Assembly: GCF_900101895.1 (NCBI RefSeq)
Contig: NZ_FMVF01000002.1
Location: 378,451-442,450, forward strand
DNA from: Flavobacterium caeni
GTDB taxonomy: Bacteria > Bacteroidota > Bacteroidia > Flavobacteriales > Flavobacteriaceae
Reading direction: 5' to 3'
Length of the DNA: 64,000 nucleotides
This document shows positions 47,275 through 57,477 of the stretch, piece by piece (position 1 is the stretch's first letter; each line of letters opens with the position of its first letter). Made by a program: the position numbers and the translations under genes. Under the pieces are notes generated by a model, which did no database searches, was not told the DNA's origin, and saw only the letters and a list, made by a program, of their open reading frames with translations.

Positions 47275-49878
47275 TTACTCCTTTAAATCGGTTTGGTTGC
47301 GGAATACCAGTTGGCCGTCGAACGCATCGATCAAAATGATGCTGTCGGTGGTGATTTTTCCGGCCAGGATTTCCTTCGACAACTGGTTCAACACCTCGCG
47401 TTGGATGACGCGTTTTACGGGTCTTGCGCCGAATTGCGCGTCGAATCCTTTTTCGGATAAATAGGCGATGGCCTCGGGTGTCACATCCATGGTGATGCCT
47501 TGTTGCGCGAGCATCTTGGTCACCGATTTGAGTTGCAAACCGACGATTTGTTGGATGTTTGCCGAAGTCAACGGTGTAAACATCACGATTTCGTCGATGC
47601 GGTTGATGAACTCGGGACGCACAGTCTGCTTGAGCAAACCAAGGATTTCGGTCTTGGCCGCTTCGGTTGCCGCTTCGATGCCGCCCTTGAGGTTTTCGAA
47701 TTTCTCCTGGATGATTTCGCTGCCCATGTTGCTCGTCATGATGATGATCGTATTCTTGAAATCGGCGAGTCGACCCTTGTTGTCGGTAAGTCGGCCTTCG
47801 TCCAAAACTTGCAGCAAGATGTTGAATGTGTCCGGATGCGCCTTTTCGATTTCGTCCAACAAAATCACCGAATACGGTTTCCGTCGTACGGCTTCGGTCA
47901 ATTGCCCGCCTTCGTCATAACCGACGTATCCCGGAGGCGCGCCTACCAATCGACTCACGCTGTGGCGTTCCTGGTATTCGCTCATGTCGATGCGGGTCAT
48001 TGCGTTTTCGTCGTCGAACAAATATTCGGCCAACGCTTTGGCGAGTTCCGTCTTTCCGACGCCCGTTGTCCCAAGGAACAAAAACGTCCCGACCGGTTTT
48101 TTCAAATCCTGCAATCCTGCGCGGCTACGGCGTACGGCATCGGCCACGGCTTCGATCGCTTCTTCTTGTCCGACCACGCGTTTGTGCAGTTCGGCCTCTA
48201 AGTTGAGCAGTTTTTCGCGTTCGCCCTGCAACATCTTGGTCACGGGAATACCGGTCCATTTGGCCACGACTTCGGCAATGTCTTCGCGTGTGACTTCTTC
48301 TTTGATGAGTGAAGCGCCCGACTGGTTTTCCTGCAATTGTTTTTGCAAATCTTCCAATTTGGTTTGTGCGTCCTTGATTTTTCCGTAACGGATTTCGGCC
48401 ACTTTACCATAGTTGCCCTCGCGTTCGGCGCGTTCGGCTTCCTGTTTCAAGTCTTCGATTTCGGTTTTGACCGCCTGGATGCCATCTACGATGTCTTTTT
48501 CGGATTTCCATTTCGAGAAAATTTCGTTGCGGTCGTCCTTCAAATTGGCGAGTTCCATGCCAAGCGATTTGAGTTTGCTCTCGTCGTTTTCGCGTTTGAT
48601 GGCTTCGATTTCGATCTCGAGTTGCATGATCTTGCGGTCCAAAACGTCGAGTTCTTCGGGTTTTGAATTGATTTCCATACGCAATTTCGACGCGGCTTCG
48701 TCCATCAAATCGATGGCCTTGTCGGGCAAAAATCTATTGGTGATGTAGCGCTGCGACAGTTCGACGGCGGCAATGATCGCGTCGTCCTTGATTTGCACTT
48801 GGTGGTGTGTTTCGTATTTTTCCTTGATGCCGCGCAGGATCGAAATCGCGCTTTCGGTATCGGGTTCGTCGACCAAAACCTTCTGGAAACGACGCTCCAA
48901 AGCCTTGTCTTTTTCGAAATATTTCTGGTATTCGTCGAGCGTCGTCGCTCCGATGGCACGCAATTCGCCACGCGCCAACGCCGGTTTCAAGATGTTGGCC
49001 GCATCCATCGCGCCCTCGCCACCGCCTGCACCAACCAAGGTGTGGATTTCGTCGATGAACAAAACGATGTCGCCTTCAGAAGTCGTCACTTCTTTTACTA
49101 CGGATTTCAAACGTTCCTCGAATTCGCCCTTGTATTTTGCACCCGCAATCAGCGCGCCCATATCGAGCGAGAAGACGATTTTGTCCTTGAGGTTTTCAGG
49201 TACGTCGCCATCGACGATACGGTGCGCAAGTCCTTCGGCAATCGCAGTTTTACCCACGCCGGGTTCGCCCACGAGCATCGGGTTGTTTTTGGTGCGGCGC
49301 GTCAGGATTTGCAAGACGCGGCGGATTTCTTCGTCACGCCCGATGACGGGATCGAGTTTGCCGGTCTTGGCCAATTCGTTGAGGTTTTTGGCGTATTTGG
49401 AAAGCGCGTTGTAGGTTTCCTCTGCCGATTGCGAGGTGACGCGTTCGCCTTTGCGCAACTCATCGATCGCGGCCTGCAAGCCTTTCTCGGTCACACCTTG
49501 GTCTTTGAGGATTTGAGCGACCTTGCTTTTCGATTTGAAGATGGCCAAGATCAAATGTTCGATCGAAACGTATTCGTCGTTCATTTTCTTGGCGATGATT
49601 TCGGCTTCGTTCAAGGTCGAGTTCGCTTCGCGCGACAACGTAATTTGCGCGCCCGATACTTTCGGGAAACTCTGGATGGTGCTGTCGAGGATTTGTCCGA
49701 ACAGCGGCACATTCACATTGAGTTTCTTGAGCAGGAACGGCGCGACGTTTTCGTCGACTTCGAAAATGGCCTTCAAAAGGTGTTCGTTTTCGATTTGTCC
49801 GTTGCCGTAACTTTGCGCAAGCAATTGCGCCTGTTGCAAAGCTTCCTGCGATTTGATTGTTAAGAGATTTATATTCAT
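47275..49878 (-). CDS. clpB: ATP-dependent chaperone ClpB
   Basis: An 867-residue Hsp100 disaggregase that works with DnaK to extract proteins from aggregates. N-domain (about 1-150); AAA1 with [17 protein letters not shown] (near 205) and [14 protein letters not shown]; coiled-coil middle domain (about 400-530); AAA2 with [19 protein letters not shown] (near 605) and [12 protein letters not shown]. Length is usual. Divergent from ytxJ across a dyad-containing region. Confidence 0.97.
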   Translation of the reverse strand: MNINLLTIKSQEALQQAQLLAQSYGNGQIENEHLLKAIFEVDENVAPFLLKKLNVNVPLFGQILDSTIQSFPKVSGAQITLSREANSTLNEAEIIAKKMNDEYVSIEHLILAIFKSKSKVAQILKDQGVTEKGLQAAIDELRKGERVTSQSAEETYNALSKYAKNLNELAKTGKLDPVIGRDEEIRRVLQILTRRTKNNPMLVGEPGVGKTAIAEGLAHRIVDGDVPENLKDKIVFSLDMGALIAGAKYKGEFEERLKSVVKEVTTSEGDIVLFIDEIHTLVGAGGGEGAMDAANILKPALARGELRAIGATTLDEYQKYFEKDKALERRFQKVLVDEPDTESAISILRGIKEKYETHHQVQIKDDAIIAAVELSQRYITNRFLPDKAIDLMDEAASKLRMEINSKPEELDVLDRKIMQLEIEIEAIKRENDESKLKSLGMELANLKDDRNEIFSKWKSEKDIVDGIQAVKTEIEDLKQEAERAEREGNYGKVAEIRYGKIKDAQTKLEDLQKQLQENQSGASLIKEEVTREDIAEVVAKWTGIPVTKMLQGEREKLLNLEAELHKRVVGQEEAIEAVADAVRRSRAGLQDLKKPVGTFLFLGTTGVGKTELAKALAEYLFDDENAMTRIDMSEYQERHSVSRLVGAPPGYVGYDEGGQLTEAVRRKPYSVILLDEIEKAHPDTFNILLQVLDEGRLTDNKGRLADFKNTIIIMTSNMGSEIIQEKFENLKGGIEAATEAAKTEILGLLKQTVRPEFINRIDEIVMFTPLTSANIQQIVGLQLKSVTKMLAQQGITMDVTPEAIAYLSEKGFDAQFGARPVKRVIQREVLNQLSKEILAGKITTDSIILIDAFDGQLVFRNQTDLKE

Positions 49879-49945
49879 ATTTTTTTGTTCCTTTCGTTTG
49901 TTAACTTTGGCCGACGCATTGCAATTGGTATTCCAAGGTGAATAA

Positions 49946-50002
49946 TCTGACTTTTTGACATTTGCTAATGGAAATTAGATGTCAAATTGTCCTAAAATCA
50001 GA
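49946..50002. promoter_or_regulatory. Nested dyad between clpB and ytxJ
   Basis: TTGACAT (49955-49961) and CTAAT (49965-49969) mirror ATTAG (49974-49978) and ATGTCAA (49979-49985) around GGAA. Outer TCTGA (49946-49950) and TCAGA (49998-50002) extend the symmetry. It ends 5 bp before the ytxJ ATG. Possible operator or leader structure; TAACTTTG at 49902-49909 could be a -7 box for ytxJ. Confidence 0.5.
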
Positions 50003-50007
50003 CAGTT

Positions 50008-50388
50008 ATGGGGTTTTTAAACGGTTGGTTTGGCGATGGGCAGCCAGATGCAAAGATAGATTGGAACGAACTGACGCACGTTGCCCAATTGGACGGACTT
50101 GTCGAACAATCCAACACGCGACCAATATTGGTTTTCAAACACTCGACGCGTTGCGGGATCAGCCGGATGGTGCTCAAGCGGTTCGAAAGCGAATTCGATT
50201 TCCAGGATAAAGTGATACCGTATTTTTTAGATTTGCTCGCGCACCGCGATATTTCCGATGCGATTTCCCAACGGTTTAACGTGGTGCATCAGTCGCCGCA
50301 GGTTTTGATGATTAAGGATGGGAGATGTGTTTATGATGTGTCGCATGAAGAGGTTTCTGCGGTATCGATAGCCCCTTCACTTGTATGA
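50008..50388 (+). CDS. ytxJ: Bacillithiol system redox-active protein YtxJ
   Basis: A 126-residue thioredoxin-fold monothiol protein. LVFKHSTRCGISRMVLKRFE carries the single conserved active-site Cys (about residue 49), and NVVHQSPQVLMIKDG the cis-Pro region. YtxJ proteins act in bacillithiol-linked redox, so the organism probably makes bacillithiol. Overlaps the end of the convergent gene by 12 bp. Confidence 0.9.
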   Translation: MGFLNGWFGDGQPDAKIDWNELTHVAQLDGLVEQSNTRPILVFKHSTRCGISRMVLKRFESEFDFQDKVIPYFLDLLAHRDISDAISQRFNVVHQSPQVLMIKDGRCVYDVSHEEVSAVSIAPSLV

Positions 50389-51267
50389 GATGATCGCCTC
50401 TTCTATCGCCGTCGCCTTCTTATCGCTGAAATAAACGGTGCGTATACTGTCTCCGAAACGCTGCACCAATGCAGATTGTATGGTGCTGTCCGTTGCGTTT
50501 ACCGAATAGGTTTGTTGCCCGCTGCGGCTGTATTTGATGTCTTTGGACCCGAACCATATTTTTCCATCGGCTTGGTACCAAATGTGTTCTTTTTCGAGTC
50601 CGTTGCTGTAGTATAGAATGTTCGAGTAGTTCTTGATACTACCGTCGGTATTGTAGGATGCTTGCCTGGTTGTTTGGCCTTTTTTGTTTTTTTGCGTTAA
50701 GAATTTATCCTTTAAGGTGTTGGTCTCGTCGTAGCTGTAAGTGATGAAGTCTCGTCGGTTGGGTTCAAATACGTTGACCTGGTAGGAGGTTTTCAGGCCT
50801 TTTTCGTAGCGCGTTTTCCCGGTTGGTTGTCGTTTTCGGTTGAAAGAATAGACAGTGTAAAACTCAAGTATGGTATCCTTACGGACCGATTCATAGGTAA
50901 TGGTATGTTTCTGGTCGTCGTACTTGAACATTTCTTTGATGACAGGCTTGTTTTGGTTCTTACCCCAATGCCATATTTCGGTCGGGCGCCCGTGCTTGTC
51001 GTAAAACAACGAATACTTGCTGCTCAATTTTGTTTTGACAATCGTGTCGCCACGTACCTCAAATTCATAGTCGCTTAGTTCTGTTTTGCGGCGGCCGTCG
51101 GTTTGTAGTCCATATTCTTCGATGTACATCAAAGGGGAGCAGCTGGCGAGCAGTAGGGATGCGATTAACCCTTTACTGGCGTTAGAAGAGGATTTGTCAT
51201 TTTTTGATAAATTTCGCAACAGCGCTTTGTGTGAGTCGTCTGTTGTTTTGTTGTTGATCTTTGCCAT
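50377..51267 (-). CDS. Lipoprotein-like hypothetical protein with YD-like repeats
   Basis: A 296-residue protein with a lipobox (LIASLLLASCSPL, Cys near 43) preceded by an unusually long polar leader of about 30 residues. The body holds weak repeated units of the type YDKHGRPTEIWHWG, YDDQKHTITYES and SYNTDGSIKNYSNI, reminiscent of YD/RHS or MORN-like antiparallel repeats. No enzyme motif. Codon use looks more AT-rich than the neighbours. A TTG around residue 18 could be the true start, giving a more normal signal peptide. Confidence 0.65.
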   Translation of the reverse strand: MAKINNKTTDDSHKALLRNLSKNDKSSSNASKGLIASLLLASCSPLMYIEEYGLQTDGRRKTELSDYEFEVRGDTIVKTKLSSKYSLFYDKHGRPTEIWHWGKNQNKPVIKEMFKYDDQKHTITYESVRKDTILEFYTVYSFNRKRQPTGKTRYEKGLKTSYQVNVFEPNRRDFITYSYDETNTLKDKFLTQKNKKGQTTRQASYNTDGSIKNYSNILYYSNGLEKEHIWYQADGKIWFGSKDIKYSRSGQQTYSVNATDSTIQSALVQRFGDSIRTVYFSDKKATAIEEAIISYK

Positions 51268-51385
51268 GCTGATGGAAACGGTTGATAGTGAAGACTACAA
51301 AACGCGCTTAATGTCATCGCCAAATATACCAAATAATCAAAAAAAGCCGCATCCCGCGGCTATATGAAATTTAACTTTTCGCGGT

Positions 51386-52669
51386 CTATTTCCTCCCGAA
51401 CGGCGGCAACAACTTGCTGCTTACCTCGCCAAAACCAATTCGCGTTTCGGCGTTTTTGCACCAGCCTTTGATGATCACCGTATCGTTGTCGTTGATGAAT
51501 TTGCGTTCCGAGCCGTCTTTCATCTTGATCGGATTCTTGCCGCTCCAGGTGAGCTCGAGCATCGACCCGAAACTGTCAGGGGTAGGGCCCGATATTGTTC
51601 CCGATCCCATCATGTCGCCCGAATTGACACGGCAACCGTTCGACGTATGGTGCGCCAGTTGCTGGCTCATCGTCCAATACATGTATTTGAAGTTCGACGT
51701 AGATACCACCGTCGGTTCGACGCCTTCTGGCTCGATGGAAACTTCCAAATTGATGTCGAACGCATGCTTGCCTTTTTGTTGCAGGTAGGGCAGCGGTGTC
51801 GGGGTTTGCTTTGGCGACTTGGTACGGAACGGTTCGAGCGCATCGAGCGTCACGATCCATGGCGAAATCGACGTCGCGAAATTCTTGGCCAAAAACGGCC
51901 CCAGCGGCACATATTCCCACTTTTGGATGTCGCGCGCGCTCCAGTCGTTCATGAGCACCATTCCAAAAATATAATCTTCGGCTTCGTGTACGGGCATGTT
52001 TTCGCCCATGATGTTGACATCGGTGGTGATGAAAGCCGTTTCGAGCTCAAAGTCGATCATACGCGATGGCCCAAAAACTGGGGTCCTTTCACCGGCGGGA
52101 ACGGTTTGTCCCATCGGACGGTGTACCGGGATGCCCGACGGCACAATCGAAGAACTGCGCCCGTGGTAACCCACCGGAATGTGCAGCCAGTTCGGCAACA
52201 GCGCATTCTCGGGGTCGCGGAACATCATCCCAACATTGGTTGCGTGCTCCTTGCTCGAGTAAAAGTCGGTGTAGTCACCAATTTGTACCGGAAGCTGCAT
52301 CTCGACTTCGTCCATCGAGCACACGACCACGGCGCGGTGGTCCTTGTTGTCGCGCAGTTCGCCATTGTCGGCGTCAAAAATCTCGGCGATGCGGTTGCGC
52401 ACCAGTCGCCAGGTTTTCTTGCCGTCCGAAATGAAATCGTTGAGCGTGTCCTGCATGAACATGTCGTCGGTGAGTTCGATGCCTTCAAAATAGTTGAGCT
52501 GTTGCAATGCCCCAAGGTCGACCGCATGGTTGCCGATCCGGGTCCCGATGGTGACCACGTCGTCCTTGGTGATGAACACGCCGAACGGGATGTTTTGTAT
52601 CGGGAAATCGCTGTCCTGGGGTACTTCCAGCCAGGATTTTCGGTTCGGATCGTTTGCAGGGATGGGCAT
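51386..52669 (-). CDS. fahA: Fumarylacetoacetase
   Basis: Last enzyme of tyrosine degradation: cleaves fumarylacetoacetate to fumarate and acetoacetate. The 427-residue protein has IGDYTDFYSSKEHATNVG, VGYHGRSSSIVPSG, MIDFELETAF with metal-ligand glutamates, MNDWSARDIQKWEYVPLGPF and MGSGTISGPTPDSFGSML. N-terminal SH3-like domain about 1-120. Divergent from glyA, with its own promoter. Confidence 0.96.
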   Translation of the reverse strand: MPIPANDPNRKSWLEVPQDSDFPIQNIPFGVFITKDDVVTIGTRIGNHAVDLGALQQLNYFEGIELTDDMFMQDTLNDFISDGKKTWRLVRNRIAEIFDADNGELRDNKDHRAVVVCSMDEVEMQLPVQIGDYTDFYSSKEHATNVGMMFRDPENALLPNWLHIPVGYHGRSSSIVPSGIPVHRPMGQTVPAGERTPVFGPSRMIDFELETAFITTDVNIMGENMPVHEAEDYIFGMVLMNDWSARDIQKWEYVPLGPFLAKNFATSISPWIVTLDALEPFRTKSPKQTPTPLPYLQQKGKHAFDINLEVSIEPEGVEPTVVSTSNFKYMYWTMSQQLAHHTSNGCRVNSGDMMGSGTISGPTPDSFGSMLELTWSGKNPIKMKDGSERKFINDNDTVIIKGWCKNAETRIGFGEVSSKLLPPFGRK

Positions 52670-52703
52670 TTTGCGCTGGGTTTAGTGTTGAAAATTAAGT
52701 CAT

Positions 52704-52734
52704 CAAATATATAGTAAAGTCGTTATTTAACAAA
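52704..52734 (-). promoter_or_regulatory. Promoter of fumarylacetoacetase gene
   Basis: On the minus strand TTTG (52734-52731) and TATATTTG (52711-52704) are 19 bp apart, 34 bp before the ATG. A strong match to the Bacteroidota consensus. Confidence 0.65.
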
Positions 52735-52743
52735 CCGATTTTG

Positions 52744-52751
52744 TACTTTTG
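52744..52751 (+). promoter_or_regulatory. -7 box TACTTTTG of glyA
   Basis: Exact TAnnTTTG 25 bp before the glyA ATG; no clear -33 element. Confidence 0.5.
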
Positions 52752-52776
52752 GGGAGTTTTAACGAAATATTATCAT

Positions 52777-54051
52777 ATGCACCACGACGAACAAATTTTC
52801 GACCTTATTTTAGAAGAACAAGACAGGCAAATACACGGGCTCGAGCTCATCGCGTCCGAGAATTTCGTGAGCGACCAGGTGATGGAAGCCGCAGGTTCGT
52901 GCCTTACGAATAAATACGCAGAAGGCTACCCGGGCCGTCGTTATTACGGCGGATGCGAAGTAGTCGACGTGGTCGAGCAAATTGCCATCGATCGGGCCAA
53001 GGCGTTGTTCGGTGCCGAATATGTCAACGTGCAACCGCACTCGGGGTCGCAAGCCAACACGGCGGTATACGCGGCTTGTTTGAAACCGGGCGACAAAATC
53101 CTCGGGTTCGATCTTTCGCACGGCGGGCATTTGACACACGGTTCGCCCGTGAACTTTTCGGGTAAATTATACGAAACCGCATTTTACGGTGTAGAAAAAG
53201 AAACCGGACGTTTCGACTACGATAAAATCCAGGCGATTGCAACGGCAGAACAACCCAAGATGATCATCGCGGGTGCATCGGCCTATTGCCGCGACATGGA
53301 TTTTGCGCGTTTTCGCCAAATCGCCGACAGTGTAGGCGCATTGTTGTTGGCCGACATCTCGCATCCGGCGGGACTCATCGCCAAAGGACTCATGAACGAT
53401 CCGATTCCGCATTGCCACATCGTCACGACCACCACGCACAAAACGTTGCGCGGGCCACGCGGCGGGATGATCATGATGGGCAAGGATTTCGAAAACCCGT
53501 GGGGACTCACGACACCAAAAGGCGAAATCAAGATGATGTCGAATTTGCTCGATATGGCGGTATTCCCGGGCAACCAGGGTGGGCCACTCATGCATATCAT
53601 CGCGGCCAAGGCCGTAGCATTCGGCGAGGCACTCACCGACGAGTTTTTCCACTATTCGATGCAAGTCCAGAAAAATGCCAAGGCGATGGCCGAAGCGTTT
53701 ATGAAGCGCGGCTACAACCTGATTTCTGGCGGTACCGACAACCACATGATGCTGATCGACTTGAGAAATAAGAACATCACAGGCAAGGAAGCCGAAAACG
53801 CGCTCGTCAAGGCCGAAATCACCGTCAACAAAAACATGGTGCCGTTCGACGACAAGTCGCCGTTTGTGACTTCGGGCATCCGTATCGGAACGCCTGCCAT
53901 CACCACGCGTGGTTTGGTCGAGGCCGATATGGAGAAAATCGTCGACATGATCGACCGCGTTTTGATGAACCACACCAACGACGAACTCATCGCGCAAGTG
54001 GGCGAGGAGGTCAACGACATGATGAGCGAACGCGCCATCTTTGTGTTCTAG
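52777..54051 (+). CDS. glyA: Serine hydroxymethyltransferase
   Basis: PLP enzyme converting serine and tetrahydrofolate to glycine and methylene-THF, the main one-carbon source. The 424-residue protein has [39 protein letters not shown], and [15 protein letters not shown] with the PLP lysine at 222. The ATG at 52777 is chosen over an upstream in-frame TTG (52741) that precedes the -7 box. Confidence 0.97.
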   Translation: MHHDEQIFDLILEEQDRQIHGLELIASENFVSDQVMEAAGSCLTNKYAEGYPGRRYYGGCEVVDVVEQIAIDRAKALFGAEYVNVQPHSGSQANTAVYAACLKPGDKILGFDLSHGGHLTHGSPVNFSGKLYETAFYGVEKETGRFDYDKIQAIATAEQPKMIIAGASAYCRDMDFARFRQIADSVGALLLADISHPAGLIAKGLMNDPIPHCHIVTTTTHKTLRGPRGGMIMMGKDFENPWGLTTPKGEIKMMSNLLDMAVFPGNQGGPLMHIIAAKAVAFGEALTDEFFHYSMQVQKNAKAMAEAFMKRGYNLISGGTDNHMMLIDLRNKNITGKEAENALVKAEITVNKNMVPFDDKSPFVTSGIRIGTPAITTRGLVEADMEKIVDMIDRVLMNHTNDELIAQVGEEVNDMMSERAIFVF

Positions 54052-54070
54052 ACCAACGTTTTTGTACAAC

Positions 54071-54106
54071 AAAGGCCTGCGGATTTCGTAGGCCTTTTTA
54101 TTTTTG
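54071..54106 (+). terminator. Rho-independent terminator after glyA
   Basis: AAAGGCCTGCG pairs with CGTAGGCCTTT around GATTT, followed by T-rich sequence. Confidence 0.9.
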
Positions 54107-54271
54107 GGGTATTGTCGTTGCCGCGGTAGCATCGGTCAAACGACCGCAACATTCGCTCGCGCTGTTACAAAAATGAAGCATTGCATACCTATTTGTTTTA
54201 TCGTTAATCATCAATCACTCGAGGCGTACCCGAACTGTTCGAAACGCCGCGAGAAAATCAAAATCAATCCA

Positions 54272-56701
54272 ATGAAAATCATTTATGCAGTCGTATGCCT
54301 TTTTTGCTTTGGCATCACATCGGCGCAAACCGCCAAAATCTCGGGAATAGTAAAGGATTCCAATCAAAAACCTGTCGGCAACATCCTGATTTCGCTGCTC
54401 CAATCGACAAATCAAACGCTCGTCAAAACCGAAATCACGCAACCTGACGGCGCTTTTGCGTTCGAAAACCTACAGGCGGGCGAATACGTCATCACCATCG
54501 ATGAAAACGGCTACCAGACTTTTGCGAGCCAGCCGATATCGGTAGTCGACAGCCAATCGGCAACCGCCAATCCCGTCTTGACGTTGACCGAAGCGCAGCA
54601 ACTCTCCGAAGTCACCGTACAAAAGAAAAAGCCGCTGGCCGAGTACAAGATCGACCGCACGGTGGTCAATGTCGATGCGATGGTATCGAGTGCGGGTTCC
54701 GATGCGATGGATGTGCTGGAAAAATCGCCCGGCATCATCGTCGACCAAAACGGGACGATCAGTTTCAAGGGGCGTTCGGGCGTACAAGTGTTCATCGACG
54801 ACAAACCGACGTACCTTTCGGGTTCGGAACTCGAGGCCTATCTCAAGGCGTTGCCCGCCAGTACGCTCGACCAGATCGAACTCATCACCAATCCGCCCGC
54901 CAAGTATGAAGCGGCGGGCAGCGCGGGCATCATCAACATCAAGACCAAGAAAAGCAAGGCCAAAGGGTTCAACGGCAATTATACGGCGCGTGGTTCGGTG
55001 GGCAAACGCTGGCATTCGCGCAACGGTTTGAGTCTTAACTTTATGCAGGGCAAGGTGCGGGTTTTTGGCAACGCGGGCTATGCGACACAGGCTTTTGTGA
55101 CCGATTTGGACATTTACCGGCAATTTCTCAATCCCGATGGCAGCACGCGTTCGTTGTTCGACCAAAAGACGCTCATCGAACGGCGCAACAACACCGCAAA
55201 CCTGCGTTTGGGTACCTATTTTTATGCGACCGAGAAGACCACGCTGGGCATCAACCTTGGCGGGATGTTAAGACGCGGCAACCAGCGGTCGGACGGCAGC
55301 AGCGTGGTGTACGACGCAGCGGGTGTGCTCGATTCGACCATCGTGGCCAAGAACTCCGAACGCAACAGGTTCAAGAACGCCAGCGTCAACCTCAATGGGA
55401 GCCACGAATTTGCCGAAGGCAAGAAATGGTCGGCCGACGTCGATTATTTGCGGTACGACGACAAGACGATCCAAAATTTCAGCAATTATGTGTTTCGTCC
55501 CGACAGTGGGCTCGCGAGCTCGGACGAATCGACGGGCAAACTCCCGGGGGTGATCGACATTTATGCGTTCAAGACCGATTACAGCCATGCTTTCCCGAAA
55601 GACCAGACGCTCGATACGGGTTACAAATTGAGCTACTCGCACACCGACAACGTCACCGAGTATGCCGACGTTACCGACGCAGCTTCGGTTCCGAACTACG
55701 ACATGAGCAACCATTTCAAATACGACGAAGTGATCCATGCGGGTTATGTGAACTACAGCCGCAATTTCAAACGGTGGTCGTTGCAGGCCGGACTCAGGGT
55801 CGAGCACACGATCTCTAAGGGGAACCAATTGGGCAATGTAATGAAGCCCGCCTCGCAATTCAGACGCGATTACACCAATTTGTTCCCTACGCTTTATGTA
55901 CAGTACAAAGTGGATTCGATTGGCAATCACCAACTGGTGACCTCTTACGGCAAGCGCATCAACAGGCCGTATTACCAGGATTTGAACCCGTTCGTGAGCC
56001 CGCTCGACAAGTTTACGTTTTACACGGGCAATCCGTACCTGAATCCATCTTTTTCGCATACGGTAGAGTTGTCGTACCGTTACAAAAGTCTTTTCAATAC
56101 AACGGTAAGCTATGGGTTTACCGAGGACGGCATCGACGAAACGCTCGAGATCAAAGAAGGGGTTTACTACAGCCGCCCGGGCAATTTGAGCAAAACCAAG
56201 TACGTGAGCTGGAACATCCAATCGGACATTCCGGTGGCCCAGTGGTGGTCGGCCAATATGTATTGCGAGGTCACGCACATGAAGTACGACAGCCCGTTGT
56301 ATACGCAATACCTGACGGCAGAAGGCACGATGTTTTACCTGCAGGCCAACAACCGATTCAAACTGGGCAAGGGTTGGCAGGCCGAGTTGGGCGGGAATGT
56401 GATTTCGGCGCTGCCGTCGGCGCAGGTCGGGACGCGCCCCAAACATACGGTGAATTGCGGGGTGCAAAAAAAGGTGCTCAAGGACCAGGGCACGATACGG
56501 TTTACGGTGAACGACATTTTTTACAGCAACGTCAATGCGGGCACCATCAACAATTTGCAGGATACATACGCCAATTACGAGAACTGGGGCGACACGCGGT
56601 ATGCGGCGCTGACGTTTACGTATGCGTTCGGGAAGATGTTCGCGTCTAAGGACGGCGGGGAACGTACGGGCGCCGAGAGTGAGCAGAATAGGGTGAAGTG
56701 A
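54272..56701 (+). CDS. Outer membrane beta-barrel receptor (TonB-dependent-receptor-like)
   Basis: An 809-residue outer membrane protein. Signal peptide MKIIYAVVCLFCFGITSAQ; carboxypeptidase-regulatory-like domain (AKISGIVKDSNQKPVGNILI, about 20-100); plug with VDAMVSSAGSDAMDVLEKSP, VFIDDKPTYLSGSELEAYL, DQIELITNPPAKYEAAGS and GIINIKTKK; then a barrel of the OMP_b-brl_3 type ending YAALTFTYAFGKMF. Substrate unknown. The ATG at 54272 opens the signal peptide; the frame is open further upstream without similarity. Confidence 0.88.
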   Translation: MKIIYAVVCLFCFGITSAQTAKISGIVKDSNQKPVGNILISLLQSTNQTLVKTEITQPDGAFAFENLQAGEYVITIDENGYQTFASQPISVVDSQSATANPVLTLTEAQQLSEVTVQKKKPLAEYKIDRTVVNVDAMVSSAGSDAMDVLEKSPGIIVDQNGTISFKGRSGVQVFIDDKPTYLSGSELEAYLKALPASTLDQIELITNPPAKYEAAGSAGIINIKTKKSKAKGFNGNYTARGSVGKRWHSRNGLSLNFMQGKVRVFGNAGYATQAFVTDLDIYRQFLNPDGSTRSLFDQKTLIERRNNTANLRLGTYFYATEKTTLGINLGGMLRRGNQRSDGSSVVYDAAGVLDSTIVAKNSERNRFKNASVNLNGSHEFAEGKKWSADVDYLRYDDKTIQNFSNYVFRPDSGLASSDESTGKLPGVIDIYAFKTDYSHAFPKDQTLDTGYKLSYSHTDNVTEYADVTDAASVPNYDMSNHFKYDEVIHAGYVNYSRNFKRWSLQAGLRVEHTISKGNQLGNVMKPASQFRRDYTNLFPTLYVQYKVDSIGNHQLVTSYGKRINRPYYQDLNPFVSPLDKFTFYTGNPYLNPSFSHTVELSYRYKSLFNTTVSYGFTEDGIDETLEIKEGVYYSRPGNLSKTKYVSWNIQSDIPVAQWWSANMYCEVTHMKYDSPLYTQYLTAEGTMFYLQANNRFKLGKGWQAELGGNVISALPSAQVGTRPKHTVNCGVQKKVLKDQGTIRFTVNDIFYSNVNAGTINNLQDTYANYENWGDTRYAALTFTYAFGKMFASKDGGERTGAESEQNRVK

Positions 56702-56723
56702 TGTGGATTGGGAAGTTAAAATA

Positions 56724-56884
56724 GGCAGTTTTTCTGTAAGACGGGTATCGAAAAAAAATGTAGTTTGTCACTAGTAAGGGAAGGGGGAGTAAGGTTTACC
56801 CCTAACAAACCAAAATGACTTTTGGGTATAGAAAATCTGCACTTTTTGTTAAAGTTTCAATGGGGTCGACCGTCGGCTTTTCTC
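56724..56884 (+). repeat. Dispersed intergenic element, copy B
   Basis: Aligns with 947-1113 on the same strand: TTTTTCTGTAAG, TCACTAG, GGGAAGGGGG, TTTACCCC, CTGCACTTTTTGTTAAAGTT and GTCGGC in the same order. About 160 bp. Nature unknown. Confidence 0.65.
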
Positions 56885-57214
56885 CCGATGAGATCATTGT
56901 TGAGCTGCGCCGGTCGCCGCATTGCGGTGACGCTTGGTTGCCCACCATGAATTTGTCTTGACGTTCGAAGCAAACTTCTTGCTTATGGGCAACGCGATAC
57001 AAGCAACATGTAGCTAGCTCCTTAAAAGAGGATTTTTCCAGAAACACGACTACGACTGTCAAAAAAACCAGCGCCTTGCAAGTGCACTGGTCGGATTTCT
57101 CTTTTTGTACAATGTCTTTTGCGCATTTTCCAAGTACGCGCTGGCAGGTGTTTTTCTTGGATGTAGGCGACGAAAACCTTCGTCCAGCTTGCGTTTTTCA
57201 GAAACATTTTTACA

Positions 57215-57269
57215 GTTTGTTGTAAAAAATCTGTTGTGATTTTTTTACAACAGATTTTTCACAACAAAC
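57215..57269. repeat. Near-perfect 23-bp inverted repeat
   Basis: Arms 57215-57237 and 57247-57269 differ at one position; the loop is GATTTTTTT. Each arm has two TGTTGT (or ACAACA) words. Could be a hairpin in RNA or DNA, or a relic of a mobile element. Related in layout to 803-853. Confidence 0.8.
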
Positions 57270-57477
57270 ATGATCTGAGAAAATTCACTGGTTAAATGCC
57301 ATAAAACCGAACGGGTTTTTAGGGTAAGGCACGGGTGTTTTGGGGTCGATTTTTGGAGCGTTGCATCGGTGTGCATTGATGGCGAACGACGAAAATAGGT
57401 GTGATACAGCACCAATTTGCGCAGATCCTTTTTCTTTTTGCGCCGAAAACGTTAAATTTGGGGCAAACTTGAACACC

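Larger units (their letters stand above)
56702..57477. other. 776-bp intergenic region between the barrel receptor and miaE genes
   Basis: No credible gene. It holds the second copy of the dispersed element (56724-56884), then about 330 bp without a recognised feature except the near-repeat TTTTTCCAGAAACAC and TTTTTCAGAAACAT, then a 23-bp-arm inverted repeat (57215-57269). Confidence 0.7.
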
